Assembly (NCBI RefSeq): GCF_001659605.2
Contig: NW_025215482.1
Span: 884,135-948,134, forward strand
Length of the DNA stretch: 64,000 nucleotides
Direction of reading: 5' to 3'
Origin: Manihot esculenta
Taxonomy: Eukaryota > Streptophyta > Magnoliopsida > Malpighiales > Euphorbiaceae
The position numbers and the translations under genes are program-made. The notes beneath the pieces were generated by a model. That model was not told the DNA's origin. It did no database searches and was given only the letters and a program-made list of their open reading frames with translations. Numbering within the stretch: position 1 is the stretch's first letter; every line of letters begins with the position of its first letter. This document shows, piece after piece, positions 47,459-61,964 of the stretch.

Positions 47459-50400
47459 GGCCTAATAGCTTGCATCCTAAAAACTGGCAAGTCTATCACC
47501 CATGTTACTTCCGGTGCCCGATTTCGGGCTAATAGCTTCCATCCCGAAAACTGGAAAGTCTATCACCCATGTTACATCCGGTGCCCGATTTCGACCTAAT
47601 AGCTTCCAACCCAAAAACTGCCAAGTCTATCACCCATGTTACATCCGGTGCCCGATTTCGGCCTAATAGCTTCCATCCCAACAACTGGCAAGTCTATCAC
47701 CCATGTTACATCTGGTGCCCCATTTAGGCCTAATAGCTTTCATCCTAAAAACTGCCAAGTCTATCACCCATGTTACATCCGGTGCCCGATTTCGGCCTAA
47801 TAGCTTCCATTCCAAAAACTTCGAAGACTATCACCCATGTTACATCCGGTGCCCGATTTCGGCCTAATAGCTTCCATTCCAAAAACTTCCAAGACTATCA
47901 CCCATGTTACATCCGGTGCCCGATTTCGGCCTAATAGCTTGCATCCTAAAAACTGGCAAGTCTATCACCCATGTTACTTCCGGTGCCCGATTTCGGGCTA
48001 ATAGCTTCCATCCCGAAAACTGGAAAGTCTATCACCCATGTTACATCCGGTGCCCGATTTCGACCTAATAGCTTCCAACCCAAAAACTGCCAAGTCTATC
48101 ACCCATGTTACATCCGGTGCCCGATTTCGGCCTAATAGCTTCCATCCCAACAACTGGCAAGTCTATCACCCATGTTACATCTGGTGCCCCATTTAGGCCT
48201 AATAGCTTTCATCCTAAAAACTGCCAAGTCTATCACCCATGTTACATCCGGTTCCCGATTTCGGCCTAATAGCTTCCATTCCAAAAACTTCGAAGACTAT
48301 CACCCATGTTACATCCGGTGCCCGATTTCGGCCTAATAGCTTCCATCCCAACAACTGGCAAGTCTATCACCCATGTTACATCTGGTGCCCCATTGAGGCC
48401 TAATAGCTTCCATCCTAAAAACTGCAAAGTCTATCACCCATGTTACATCCGGTGCCCGATTTCGGCCTAATAGCTTCCATCCAAAAACTTCGAAGTCTAT
48501 CACCCATGTTACATCCGGTGCCCGATTTCGGCCTAATAGCTTCCATCCCAAAAACTGCCAAGTCTATCACCCATGTTACATCCGGTGCCCGATTTCGGCC
48601 TAATAGCTTCCATCCTAAAAACTGGCAAGTCTATCACCCATGTTACTTCCGGTGCCCGATTTCGGGCTAATAGCTTCCATCCCGAAAACTGGAAAGTCTA
48701 TCACCCATGTTACATCCGGTGCCCGATTTCGACCTAATAGCTTCCAACCCAAAAACTGCCAAGTCTATCACCCATGTTACATCCGGTGCCCGATTTCGGC
48801 CTAATAGCTTCCATCCCAACAACTGGCAAGTCTATCACCCATGTTACATCTGGTGCCCCATTTAGGCCTAATAGCTTCCATCCTAAAAACTGCCAAGTCT
48901 ATCACCCATGTTACATCCGGTGCCCGATTTCGGCCTAATAGCTTCCATTCCAAAAACTTCGAAGACTATCACCCATGTTACATCCGGTGCCCGATTTCGG
49001 CCTAATAGCTTCCATCCAAAAACTGCCAAGTCTATCACCCATGTTACATCCGGTGCCCGATTTCGGCCTAATAGCTTCCATCCAAAAACTGGCAAGTCTA
49101 TCACCCATGTTACATCCGGTGCCCGATTTCGGCCTAATAGCTTCCATCCCAAAAACTGGAAAGTCTATCACCCATGTTACATCCGGTGCCCGATTTCGAC
49201 CTAATAGCTTCCAACCCAAAAACTGCCAAGTCTATCACCCATGTTACATCCGGTGCCCGATTTCGGCCTAATAGCTTCCATCCCAACAACTGGCAAGTCT
49301 ATCACCCATGTTACATCTGGTGCCCCATTTAGGCCTAATAGCTTCCATCCCAAAAACTGCCAAGTCTATCACCCATGTTACATCCGGTGCCCGATTTCGG
49401 CCTAATAGCTTCCATTCCCAAAAACTGGCAAGTCTATCACCCATGTTACATCCGGTGCCCGATTTCGGCCTAATAGCTTCCATCCCAAAAACTGGCAAGT
49501 CTATCACCCATGTTACATCCGGTGCCCGATTTCGGCCTAATAGCTTCCATCCTAAAAACTGCAAGTCTATCACCCATGTTACATCCGGTGCCCGATTTCG
49601 GCCTAATAGCTTCCATCCCAAAAACTGCCAAGTCTATCACCCATGTTACATCCGGTGCCCGATTTCGGCCTAATAGCTTCCATCCCAAAAACTGCCAAGT
49701 CTATCACCCATGTTACATCCGGTGCCCGATTTCGGCCTAATAGCTTCCATCCCAAAAACTGGCAAGTCTATCACCCATGTTACATCCGGTGCCCGATTTC
49801 GGCCTAATAGCTTCCATCCCGAAAACTGGAAAGTCTATCACCCATGTTACATCCGGTGCCCGATTTCGGCCTAATAGCTTCCATCCCAAAAACTGCCAAG
49901 TCTATCACCCATGTTACATCCGGTGCCCGATTTCGGCCTAATAGCTTCCATCCCAACAACTGGCAAGTCTATCACCCATGTTACATCTGGTGCCCGATTT
50001 AGGCCTAATAGCTTTCCATCCCAAAAACTGCCAAGTCTATCACCCATGTTACATCCGGTGCCCGATTTCGGCCTAATAGCTTCCATCCCAAAAACTGCAA
50101 GTCTATCACCCATGTTACATCCGGTGCCCGATTTCGGCCTAATAGCTTCCATCCCAAAACTGGCAAGTCTATCACCCATGTTACATCTGGTGCCCGATTT
50201 GGCCTAATAGCTTCCATCCTAAAAACTGCAAGTCTATCACCCATGTTACATCCGGTGCCCGATTTCGGCCTAATAGCTTCCATTCCCAAAAACTTCGAAG
50301 TCTATCACCCATGTTACATCCGGTGCCCGATTTCGGCCTAATAGCTTCCATTCCAAAAACTTCCAAGTCTATCACCCATGTTACATCCGGTGCCCGATTT

Positions 50401-52220
50401 CGGCCCTAATAGCTTGCATCCTAAAAAACTGGCAAGTCTATCACCCATGTTACATTCCGGTGCCCGATTTCGGGCTAATAGCTTCCATCCCGAAAACTGG
50501 AAAGTCTATCACCCATGTTACATCCGGTGCCCGATTTCGACCTAATAGCTTCCAACCCAAAAACTGCCAAGTCTATCACCCATGTTACATCCGGTGCCCG
50601 ATTTCGGCCTAATAGCTTCCATCCCAACAACTGGCAAGTCTATCACCCATGTTACATCTGGTGCCCCATTTAGGCCTAATAGCTTTCCATCCCAAAAACT
50701 GGCCAAGTCTATCACCCATGTTACATCCGGTGCCCGATTTCGGCCTAATAGCTTCCATTCCCAAAAACTTCGAAGACTATCACCCATGTTACATCCGGTG
50801 CCCGATTTCGGCCTAATAGCTTCCATTCCAAAAACTTCCAAGTCTATCACCCATGTTACATCCGGTGCCCGATTTCGGCCTAATAGCTTCCATCCTAAAA
50901 ACTGGCAAGTCTATCACCCATGTTACTTCCGGTGCCCGATTTCGGCCTAATAGCTTCCATCCCGAAAAACTGGAAAGTCTATCACCCATGTTACATCCGG
51001 TGCCCGATTTCGACCTAATAGCTTCCAACCCAAAAACTGCCAAGTCTATCACCCATGTTACATCCGGTGCCCGATTTCGGCCTAATAGCTTCCATCCCAA
51101 CAACTGGCAAGTCTATCACCCATGTTACATCTGGTGCCCCATTTAGGCCTAATAGCTTTCCATCCTAAAAACTGCCAAGTCTATCACCCATGTTACATCC
51201 GGTTCCCGATTTCGGCCTAATAGCTTCCATTCCCAAAAACTTCGAAGACTATCACCCATGTTACATCCGGTGCCCGATTTCGGCCTAATAGCTTCCATCC
51301 CAACAACTGGCAAGTCTATCACCCATGTTACATCTGGTGCCCCATTGAGGCCTAATAGCTTCCATCCTAAAAACTGCAAAGTCTATCACCCATGTTACAT
51401 CCGGTGCCCGATTTCGGCCTAATAGCTTCCATTCCAAAAACTTCGAAGACTATCACCCATGTTACATCCGGTGCCCGATTTCGGCCTAATAGCTTCCATT
51501 CCAAAAACTTCCAAGGACTATCGCCCATGTTACATCCGGTGCCCGATTTCGGCCTAATAGCTTGCATCCTAAAAACTGGCAAGTCTATCACCCATGTTAC
51601 TTCCGGTGCCCGATTTCGGGCTAATAGCTTCCATCCCGAAAAACTGGAAAGTCTATCACCCATGTACATCCGGTGCCCGATTTCGACCTAATAGCTTCCA
51701 ACCCAAAAACTGCCAAGTCTATCACCCATGTTACATCCGGTGCCCGATTTCGGCCTAATAGCTTCCATCCCAACAACTGGCAAGTCTATCACCCATGTTA
51801 CATCTGGTGCCCCATTTAGGCCTAATAGCTTTCATCCTAAAAACTGCCAAGTCTATCACCCATGTTACATCCGGTTCCCGATTTCGGCCTAATAGCTTCC
51901 ATTCCAAAAACTTCGAAGACTATCACCCATGTTACATCCGGTGCCCGATTTCGGCCTAATAGCTTCCATCCCAACAACTGGCAAGTCTATCACCCATGTT
52001 ACATCTGGTGCCCCATTGAGGCCTAATAGCTTCTATCCTAAAAACTGCAAAGTCTATCACCCATGTTACATCCGGTGCCCGATTTCGGCCTAATAGCTTC
52101 CATTCCAAAAACTTCGAAGACTATCACCCATGTTACATCCGGTGCCCGATTTCGGCCTAATAGCTTCCATTCCAAAAACTTCCAAGACTATCACCCATGT
52201 TACATCCGGTGCCCGATTTC
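47459..52220 (+). repeat. higher-order repeat domain resumed, mixed with consensus monomers
   Basis: Type A-G monomers return abruptly at 47459, where an E monomer (GCTTGCATCC) follows a CATCGCAAAAACTGG monomer that elsewhere (44147) is followed by a consensus-like one. Type A starts I located are 47660, 48129, 48330, 48798, 49265, 49935, 50606, 51079, 51282, 51752 and 51953. The 201-bp short unit with CATTGAGG recurs as in 40080-42357, suggesting common origin. Between about 48470 and 50400 many monomers are consensus-like, and single-base indels (CATTCCCAAAAAC, GCTTTCCATCC) increase between about 48480 and 51660. The domain ends with a D monomer at 52220. No gene is visible. Confidence 0.93.
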
Positions 52221-55200
52221 GGCCTAATAGCTTCCATCCCAAAAACTGCCAAGTCTATCACCCATGTTACATCCGGTGCCCGATTTCGGCCTAATAGCTT
52301 CCATCCCAAAAACTGCCAAGTCTATCACCCATGTTACATCCGGTGCCCGATTTCGGCCTAATAGCTTCCATCCCAAAAACTGCCAAGTCTATCACCCATG
52401 TTACATCCGGTGCCCGATTTCGGCCTAATAGCTTCCATCCCAAAAACTGCCAAGTCTATCACCCATGTTACATCCGGTGCCCGATTTCGGCCTAATAGCT
52501 TCCATCCCAAAAACTGCCAAGTCTATCACCCATGTTACATCCGGTGCCCGATTTCGGCCTAATAGCTTCCATCCCAAAAACTGCCAAGTCTATCACCCAT
52601 GTTACATCCGGTGCCCGATTTCGGCCTAATAGCTTCCATCCCAAAAACTGCCAAGTCTATCACCCATGTTACATCCGGTGCCCGATTTCGGCCTAATAGC
52701 TTCCATCCCAAAAACTGCCAAGTCTATCACCCATGTTACATCCGGTGCCCGATTTCGGCCTAATAGCTTCCATCCCAAAAACTGCCAAGTCTATCACCCA
52801 TGTTACATCCGGTGCCCGATTTCGGCCTAATAGCTTCCATCCCAAAAACTGCCAAGTCTATCACCCATGTTACATCCGGTGCCCGATTTCGGCCTAATAG
52901 CTTCCATCCCAAAAACTGCCAAGTCTATCACCCATGTTACATCCGGTGCCCGATTTCGGCCTAATAGCTTCCATCCCAAAAACTGCCAAGTCTATCACCC
53001 ATGTTACATCCGGTGCCCGATTTCGGCCTAATAGCTTCCATCCCAAAAACTGCCAAGTCTATCACCCATGTTACATCCGGTGCCCGATTTCGGCCTAATA
53101 GCTTCCATCCCAAAAACTGCCAAGTCTATCACCCATGTTACATCCGGTGCCCGATTTCGGCCTAATAGCTTCCATCCCAAAAACTGCCAAGTCTATCACC
53201 CATGTTACATCCGGTGCCCGATTTCGGCCTAATAGCTTCCATCCCAAAAACTGCCAAGTCTATCACCCATGTTACATCCGGTGCCCGATTTCGGCCTAAT
53301 AGCTTCCATCCCAAAAACTGCCAAGTCTATCACCCATGTTACATCCGGTGCCCGATTTCGGCCTAATAGCTTCCATCCCAAAAACTGCCAAGTCTATCAC
53401 CCATGTTACATCCGGTGCCCGATTTCGGCCTAATAGCTTCCATCCCAAAAACTGCCAAGTCTATCACCCATGTTACATCCGGTGCCCGATTTCGGCCTAA
53501 TAGCTTCCATCCCAAAAACTGCCAAGTCTATCACCCATGTTACATCCGGTGCCCGATTTCGGCCTAATAGCTTCCATCCCAAAAACTGCCAAGTCTATCA
53601 CCCATGTTACATCCGGTGCCCGATTTCGGCCTAATAGCTTCCATCCCAAAAACTGCCAAGTCTATCACCCATGTTACATCCGGTGCCCGATTTCGGCCTA
53701 ATAGCTTCCATCCCAAAAACTGCCAAGTCTATCACCCATGTTACATCCGGTGCCCGATTTCGGCCTAATAGCTTCCATCCCAAAAACTGCCAAGTCTATC
53801 ACCCATGTTACATCCGGTGCCCGATTTCGGCCTAATAGCTTCCATCCCAAAAACTGCCAAGTCTATCACCCATGTTACATCCGGTGCCCGATTTCGGCCT
53901 AATAGCTTCCATCCCAAAAACTGCCAAGTCTATCACCCATGTTACATCCGGTGCCCGATTTCGGCCTAATAGCTTCCATCCCAAAAACTGCCAAGTCTAT
54001 CACCCATGTTACATCCGGTGCCCGATTTCGGCCTAATAGCTTCCATCCCAAAAACTGCCAAGTCTATCACCCATGTTACATCCGGTGCCCGATTTCGGCC
54101 TAATAGCTTCCATCCCAAAAACTGCCAAGTCTATCACCCATGTTACATCCGGTGCCCGATTTCGGCCTAATAGCTTCCATCCCAAAAACTGCCAAGTCTA
54201 TCACCCATGTTACATCCGGTGCCCGATTTCGGCCTAATAGCTTCCATCCCAAAAACTGCCAAGTCTATCACCCATGTTACATCCGGTGCCCGATTTCGGC
54301 CTAATAGCTTCCATCCCAAAAACTGCCAAGTCTATCACCCATGTTACATCCGGTGCCCGATTTCGGCCTAATAGCTTCCATCCCAAAAACTGCCAAGTCT
54401 ATCACCCATGTTACATCCGGTGCCCGATTTCGGCCTAATAGCTTCCATCCCAAAAACTGCCAAGTCTATCACCCATGTTACATCCGGTGCCCGATTTCGG
54501 CCTAATAGCTTCCATCCCAAAAACTGCCAAGTCTATCACCCATGTTACATCCGGTGCCCGATTTCGGCCTAATAGCTTCCATCCCAAAAACTGCCAAGTC
54601 TATCACCCATGTTACATCCGGTGCCCGATTTCGGCCTAATAGCTTCCATCCCAAAAACTGCCAAGTCTATCACCCATGTTACATCCGGTGCCCGATTTCG
54701 GCCTAATAGCTTCCATCCCAAAAACTGCCAAGTCTATCACCCATGTTACATCCGGTGCCCGATTTCGGCCTAATAGCTTCCATCCCAAAAACTGCCAAGT
54801 CTATCACCCATGTTACATCCGGTGCCCGATTTCGGCCTAATAGCTTCCATCCCAAAAACTGCCAAGTCTATCACCCATGTTACATCCGGTGCCCGATTTC
54901 GGCCTAATAGCTTCCATCCCAAAAACTGCCAAGTCTATCACCCATGTTACATCCGGTGCCCGATTTCGGCCTAATAGCTTCCATCCCAAAAACTGCCAAG
55001 TCTATCACCCATGTTACATCCGGTGCCCGATTTCGGCCTAATAGCTTCCATCCCAAAAACTGCCAAGTCTATCACCCATGTTACATCCGGTGCCCGATTT
55101 CGGCCTAATAGCTTCCATCCCAAAAACTGCCAAGTCTATCACCCATGTTACATCCGGTGCCCGATTTCGGCCTAATAGCTTCCATCCCAAAAACTGCCAA

Positions 55201-58200
55201 GTCTATCACCCATGTTACATCCGGTGCCCGATTTCGGCCTAATAGCTTCCATCCCAAAAACTGCCAAGTCTATCACCCATGTTACATCCGGTGCCCGATT
55301 TCGGCCTAATAGCTTCCATCCCAAAAACTGCCAAGTCTATCACCCATGTTACATCCGGTGCCCGATTTCGGCCTAATAGCTTCCATCCCAAAAACTGCCA
55401 AGTCTATCACCCATGTTACATCCGGTGCCCGATTTCGGCCTAATAGCTTCCATCCCAAAAACTGCCAAGTCTATCACCCATGTTACATCCGGTGCCCGAT
55501 TTCGGCCTAATAGCTTCCATCCCAAAAACTGCCAAGTCTATCACCCATGTTACATCCGGTGCCCGATTTCGGCCTAATAGCTTCCATCCCAAAAACTGCC
55601 AAGTCTATCACCCATGTTACATCCGGTGCCCGATTTCGGCCTAATAGCTTCCATCCCAAAAACTGCCAAGTCTATCACCCATGTTACATCCGGTGCCCGA
55701 TTTCGGCCTAATAGCTTCCATCCCAAAAACTGCCAAGTCTATCACCCATGTTACATCCGGTGCCCGATTTCGGCCTAATAGCTTCCATCCCAAAAACTGC
55801 CAAGTCTATCACCCATGTTACATCCGGTGCCCGATTTCGGCCTAATAGCTTCCATCCCAAAAACTGCCAAGTCTATCACCCATGTTACATCCGGTGCCCG
55901 ATTTCGGCCTAATAGCTTCCATCCCAAAAACTGCCAAGTCTATCACCCATGTTACATCCGGTGCCCGATTTCGGCCTAATAGCTTCCATCCCAAAAACTG
56001 CCAAGTCTATCACCCATGTTACATCCGGTGCCCGATTTCGGCCTAATAGCTTCCATCCCAAAAACTGCCAAGTCTATCACCCATGTTACATCCGGTGCCC
56101 GATTTCGGCCTAATAGCTTCCATCCCAAAAACTGCCAAGTCTATCACCCATGTTACATCCGGTGCCCGATTTCGGCCTAATAGCTTCCATCCCAAAAACT
56201 GCCAAGTCTATCACCCATGTTACATCCGGTGCCCGATTTCGGCCTAATAGCTTCCATCCCAAAAACTGCCAAGTCTATCACCCATGTTACATCCGGTGCC
56301 CGATTTCGGCCTAATAGCTTCCATCCCAAAAACTGCCAAGTCTATCACCCATGTTACATCCGGTGCCCGATTTCGGCCTAATAGCTTCCATCCCAAAAAC
56401 TGCCAAGTCTATCACCCATGTTACATCCGGTGCCCGATTTCGGCCTAATAGCTTCCATCCCAAAAACTGCCAAGTCTATCACCCATGTTACATCCGGTGC
56501 CCGATTTCGGCCTAATAGCTTCCATCCCAAAAACTGCCAAGTCTATCACCCATGTTACATCCGGTGCCCGATTTCGGCCTAATAGCTTCCATCCCAAAAA
56601 CTGCCAAGTCTATCACCCATGTTACATCCGGTGCCCGATTTCGGCCTAATAGCTTCCATCCCAAAAACTGCCAAGTCTATCACCCATGTTACATCCGGTG
56701 CCCGATTTCGGCCTAATAGCTTCCATCCCAAAAACTGCCAAGTCTATCACCCATGTTACATCCGGTGCCCGATTTCGGCCTAATAGCTTCCATCCCAAAA
56801 ACTGCCAAGTCTATCACCCATGTTACATCCGGTGCCCGATTTCGGCCTAATAGCTTCCATCCCAAAAACTGCCAAGTCTATCACCCATGTTACATCCGGT
56901 GCCCGATTTCGGCCTAATAGCTTCCATCCCAAAAACTGCCAAGTCTATCACCCATGTTACATCCGGTGCCCGATTTCGGCCTAATAGCTTCCATCCCAAA
57001 AACTGCCAAGTCTATCACCCATGTTACATCCGGTGCCCGATTTCGGCCTAATAGCTTCCATCCCAAAAACTGCCAAGTCTATCACCCATGTTACATCCGG
57101 TGCCCGATTTCGGCCTAATAGCTTCCATCCCAAAAACTGCCAAGTCTATCACCCATGTTACATCCGGTGCCCGATTTCGGCCTAATAGCTTCCATCCCAA
57201 AAACTGCCAAGTCTATCACCCATGTTACATCCGGTGCCCGATTTCGGCCTAATAGCTTCCATCCCAAAAACTGCCAAGTCTATCACCCATGTTACATCCG
57301 GTGCCCGATTTCGGCCTAATAGCTTCCATCCCAAAAACTGCCAAGTCTATCACCCATGTTACATCCGGTGCCCGATTTCGGCCTAATAGCTTCCATCCCA
57401 AAAACTGCCAAGTCTATCACCCATGTTACATCCGGTGCCCGATTTCGGCCTAATAGCTTCCATCCCAAAAACTGCCAAGTCTATCACCCATGTTACATCC
57501 GGTGCCCGATTTCGGCCTAATAGCTTCCATCCCAAAAACTGCCAAGTCTATCACCCATGTTACATCCGGTGCCCGATTTCGGCCTAATAGCTTCCATCCC
57601 AAAAACTGCCAAGTCTATCACCCATGTTACATCCGGTGCCCGATTTCGGCCTAATAGCTTCCATCCCAAAAACTGCCAAGTCTATCACCCATGTTACATC
57701 CGGTGCCCGATTTCGGCCTAATAGCTTCCATCCCAAAAACTGCCAAGTCTATCACCCATGTTACATCCGGTGCCCGATTTCGGCCTAATAGCTTCCATCC
57801 CAAAAACTGCCAAGTCTATCACCCATGTTACATCCGGTGCCCGATTTCGGCCTAATAGCTTCCATCCCAAAAACTGCCAAGTCTATCACCCATGTTACAT
57901 CCGGTGCCCGATTTCGGCCTAATAGCTTCCATCCCAAAAACTGCCAAGTCTATCACCCATGTTACATCCGGTGCCCGATTTCGGCCTAATAGCTTCCATC
58001 CCAAAAACTGCCAAGTCTATCACCCATGTTACATCCGGTGCCCGATTTCGGCCTAATAGCTTCCATCCCAAAAACTGCCAAGTCTATCACCCATGTTACA
58101 TCCGGTGCCCGATTTCGGCCTAATAGCTTCCATCCCAAAAACTGCCAAGTCTATCACCCATGTTACATCCGGTGCCCGATTTCGGCCTAATAGCTTCCAT

Positions 58201-61200
58201 CCCAAAAACTGCCAAGTCTATCACCCATGTTACATCCGGTGCCCGATTTCGGCCTAATAGCTTCCATCCCAAAAACTGCCAAGTCTATCACCCATGTTAC
58301 ATCCGGTGCCCGATTTCGGCCTAATAGCTTCCATCCCAAAAACTGCCAAGTCTATCACCCATGTTACATCCGGTGCCCGATTTCGGCCTAATAGCTTCCA
58401 TCCCAAAAACTGCCAAGTCTATCACCCATGTTACATCCGGTGCCCGATTTCGGCCTAATAGCTTCCATCCCAAAAACTGCCAAGTCTATCACCCATGTTA
58501 CATCCGGTGCCCGATTTCGGCCTAATAGCTTCCATCCCAAAACTGCCAAGTCTATCACCCATGTTACATCCGGTGCCCGATTTCGGCCTAATAGCTTCCA
58601 TCCCAAAAACTGCCAAGTCTATCACCCATGTTACATCCGGTGCCCGATTTCGGCCTAATAGCTTCCATCCCAAAAACTGCCAAGTCTATCACCCATGTTA
58701 CATCCGGTGCCCGATTTCGGCCTAATAGCTTCCATCCCAAAAACTGCCAAGTCTATCACCCATGTTACATCCGGTGCCCGATTTCGGCCTAATAGCTTCC
58801 ATCCCAAAAACTGCCAAGTCTATCACCCATGTTACATCCGGTGCCCGATTTCGGCCTAATAGCTTCCATCCCAAAAACTGCCAAGTCTATCACCCATGTT
58901 ACATCCGGTGCCCGATTTCGGCCTAATAGCTTCCATCCCAAAAACTGCCAAGTCTATCACCCATGTTACATCCGGTGCCCGATTTCGGCCTAATAGCTTC
59001 CATCCCAAAAACTGCCAAGTCTATCACCCATGTTACATCCGGTGCCCGATTTCGGCCTAATAGCTTCCATCCCAAAAACTGCCAAGTCTATCACCCATGT
59101 TACATCCGGTGCCCGATTTCGGCCTAATAGCTTCCATCCCAAAAACTGCCAAGTCTATCACCCATGTTACATCCGGTGCCCGATTTCGGCCTAATAGCTT
59201 CCATCCCAAAAACTGCCAAGTCTATCACCCATGTTACATCCGGTGCCCGATTTCGGCCTAATAGCTTCCATCCCAAAAACTGCCAAGTCTATCACCCATG
59301 TTACATCCGGTGCCCGATTTCGGCCTAATAGCTTCCATCCCAAAAACTGCCAAGTCTATCACCCATGTTACATCCGGTGCCCGATTTCGGCCTAATAGCT
59401 TCCATCCCAAAAACTGCCAAGTCTATCACCCATGTTACATCCGGTGCCCGATTTCGGCCTAATAGCTTCCATCCCAAAAACTGCCAAGTCTATCACCCAT
59501 GTTACATCCGGTGCCCGATTTCGGCCTAATAGCTTCCATCCCAAAAACTGCCAAGTCTATCACCCATGTTACATCCGGTGCCCGATTTCGGCCTAATAGC
59601 TTCCATCCCAAAAACTGCCAAGTCTATCACCCATGTTACATCCGGTGCCCGATTTCGGCCTAATAGCTTCCATCCCAAAAACTGCCAAGTCTATCACCCA
59701 TGTTACATCCGGTGCCCGATTTCGGCCTAATAGCTTCCATCCCAAAAACTGCCAAGTCTATCACCCATGTTACATCCGGTGCCCGATTTCGGCCTAATAG
59801 CTTCCATCCCAAAAACTGCCAAGTCTATCACCCATGTTACATCCGGTGCCCGATTTCGGCCTAATAGCTTCCATCCCAAAAACTGCCAAGTCTATCACCC
59901 ATGTTACATCCGGTGCCCGATTTCGGCCTAATAGCTTCCATCCCAAAAACTGCCAAGTCTATCACCCATGTTACATCCGGTGCCCGATTTCGGCCTAATA
60001 GCTTCCATCCCAAAAACTGCCAAGTCTATCACCCATGTTACATCCGGTGCCCGATTTCGGCCTAATAGCTTCCATCCCAAAAACTGCCAAGTCTATCACC
60101 CATGTTACATCCGGTGCCCGATTTCGGCCTAATAGCTTCCATCCCAAAAACTGCCAAGTCTATCACCCATGTTACATCCGGTGCCCGATTTCGGCCTAAT
60201 AGCTTCCATCCCAAAAACTGCCAAGTCTATCACCCATGTTACATCCGGTGCCCGATTTCGGCCTAATAGCTTCCATCCCAAAAACTGCCAAGTCTATCAC
60301 CCATGTTACATCCGGTGCCCGATTTCGCCTAATAGCTTCCATCCCAAAAACTGCCAAGTCTATCACCCATGTTACATCCGGTGCCCGATTTCGGCCTAAT
60401 AGCTTCCATCCCAAAAACTGCCAAGTCTATCACCCATGTTACATCCGGTGCCCGATTTCGGCCTAATAGCTTCCATCCCAAAAACTGCCAAGTCTATCAC
60501 CCATGTTACATCCGGTGCCCGATTTCGGCCTAATAGCTTCCATCCCAAAAACTGCCAAGTCTATCACCCATGTTACATCCGGTGCCCGATTTCGGCCTAA
60601 TAGCTTCCATCCCAAAAACTGCCAAGTCTATCACCCATGTTACATCCGGTGCCCGATTTCGGCCTAATAGCTTCCATCCCAAAAACTGCCAAGTCTATCA
60701 CCCATGTTACATCCGGTGCCCGATTTCGGCCTAATAGCTTCCATCCCAAAAACTGCCAAGTCTATCACCCATGTTACATCCGGTGCCCGATTTCGGCCTA
60801 ATAGCTTCCATCCCAAAAACTGCCAAGTCTATCACCCATGTTACATCCGGTGCCCGATTTCGGCCTAATAGCTTCCATCCCAAAAACTTCCAAGTCTATC
60901 ACCCATGTTACATCCGGTGCCCGATTTCGGCCTAATAGCTTCCATCCCAAAAACTGCCAAGTCTATCACCCATGTTACATCCGGTGCCCGATTTCGGCCT
61001 AATAGCTTCCATCCCAAAAACTGCCAAGTCTATCACCCATGTTACATCCGGTGCCCGATTTCGGCCTAATAGCTTCCATCCCAAAAACTGCCAAGTCTAT
61101 CACCCATGTTACATCCGGTGCCCGATTTCGGCCTAATAGCTTCCATCCCAAAAACTGCCAAGTCTATCACCCATGTTACATCCGGTGCCCGATTTCGGCC

Positions 61201-61964
61201 TAATAGCTTCCATCCCAAAACTGCCAAGTCTATCACCCATGTTACATCCGGTGCCCGATTTCGGCCTAATAGCTTCCATCCCAAAAACTGCCAAGTCTAT
61301 CACCCATGTTACATCCGGTGCCCGATTTCGGCCTAATAGCTTCCATCCCAAAAACTGCCAAGTCTATCACCCATGTTACATCCGGTGCCCGATTTCGGCC
61401 TAATAGCTTCCATCCCAAAAACTGCCAAGTCTATCACCCATGTTACATCCGGTGCCCGATTTCGGCCTAATAGCTTCCATCCCAAAAACTGCCAAGTCTA
61501 TCACCCATGTTACATCCGGTGCCCGATTTCGGCCTAATAGCTTCCATCCCAAAACTGCCAAGTCTATCACCCATGTTACATCCGGTGCCCGATTTCGCCT
61601 AATAGCTTCCATCCCAAAAACTGCCAAGTCTATCACCCATGTTACATCCGGTGCCCGATTTCGGCCTAATAGCTTCCATCCCAAAAACTGCCAAGTCTAT
61701 CACCCATGTTACATCCGGTGCCCGATTTCGGCCTAATAGCTTCCATCCCAAAAACTGCCAAGTCTATCACCCATGTTACATCCGGTGCCCGATTTCGGCC
61801 TAATAGCTTCCATCCCAAAAACTGCCAAGTCTATCACCCATGTTACATCCGGTTCCCGATTTCGGCCTAATAGCTTCCATCCCAAAAACTGCCAAGTCTA
61901 TCACCCATGTTACATCCGGTGCCCGATTTCGGCCTAATAGCTTCCATCCCAAAAACTGCCAAGT
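52221..61964 (+). repeat. second homogeneous 67-bp satellite array, about 145 monomers
   Basis: The consensus monomer is repeated without visible change from 52221 to about 58535. After that come scattered events: loss of one A in CCCAAAAACTG near 58540, 61219 and 61553; loss of a GG in TTTCGGCC near 60327 and 61587; G-to-T in CTGCC at 60889; and G-to-T in GGTGCCC near 61854. The consensus is identical to that of 11293-26796. No gene is visible. Confidence 0.98.
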
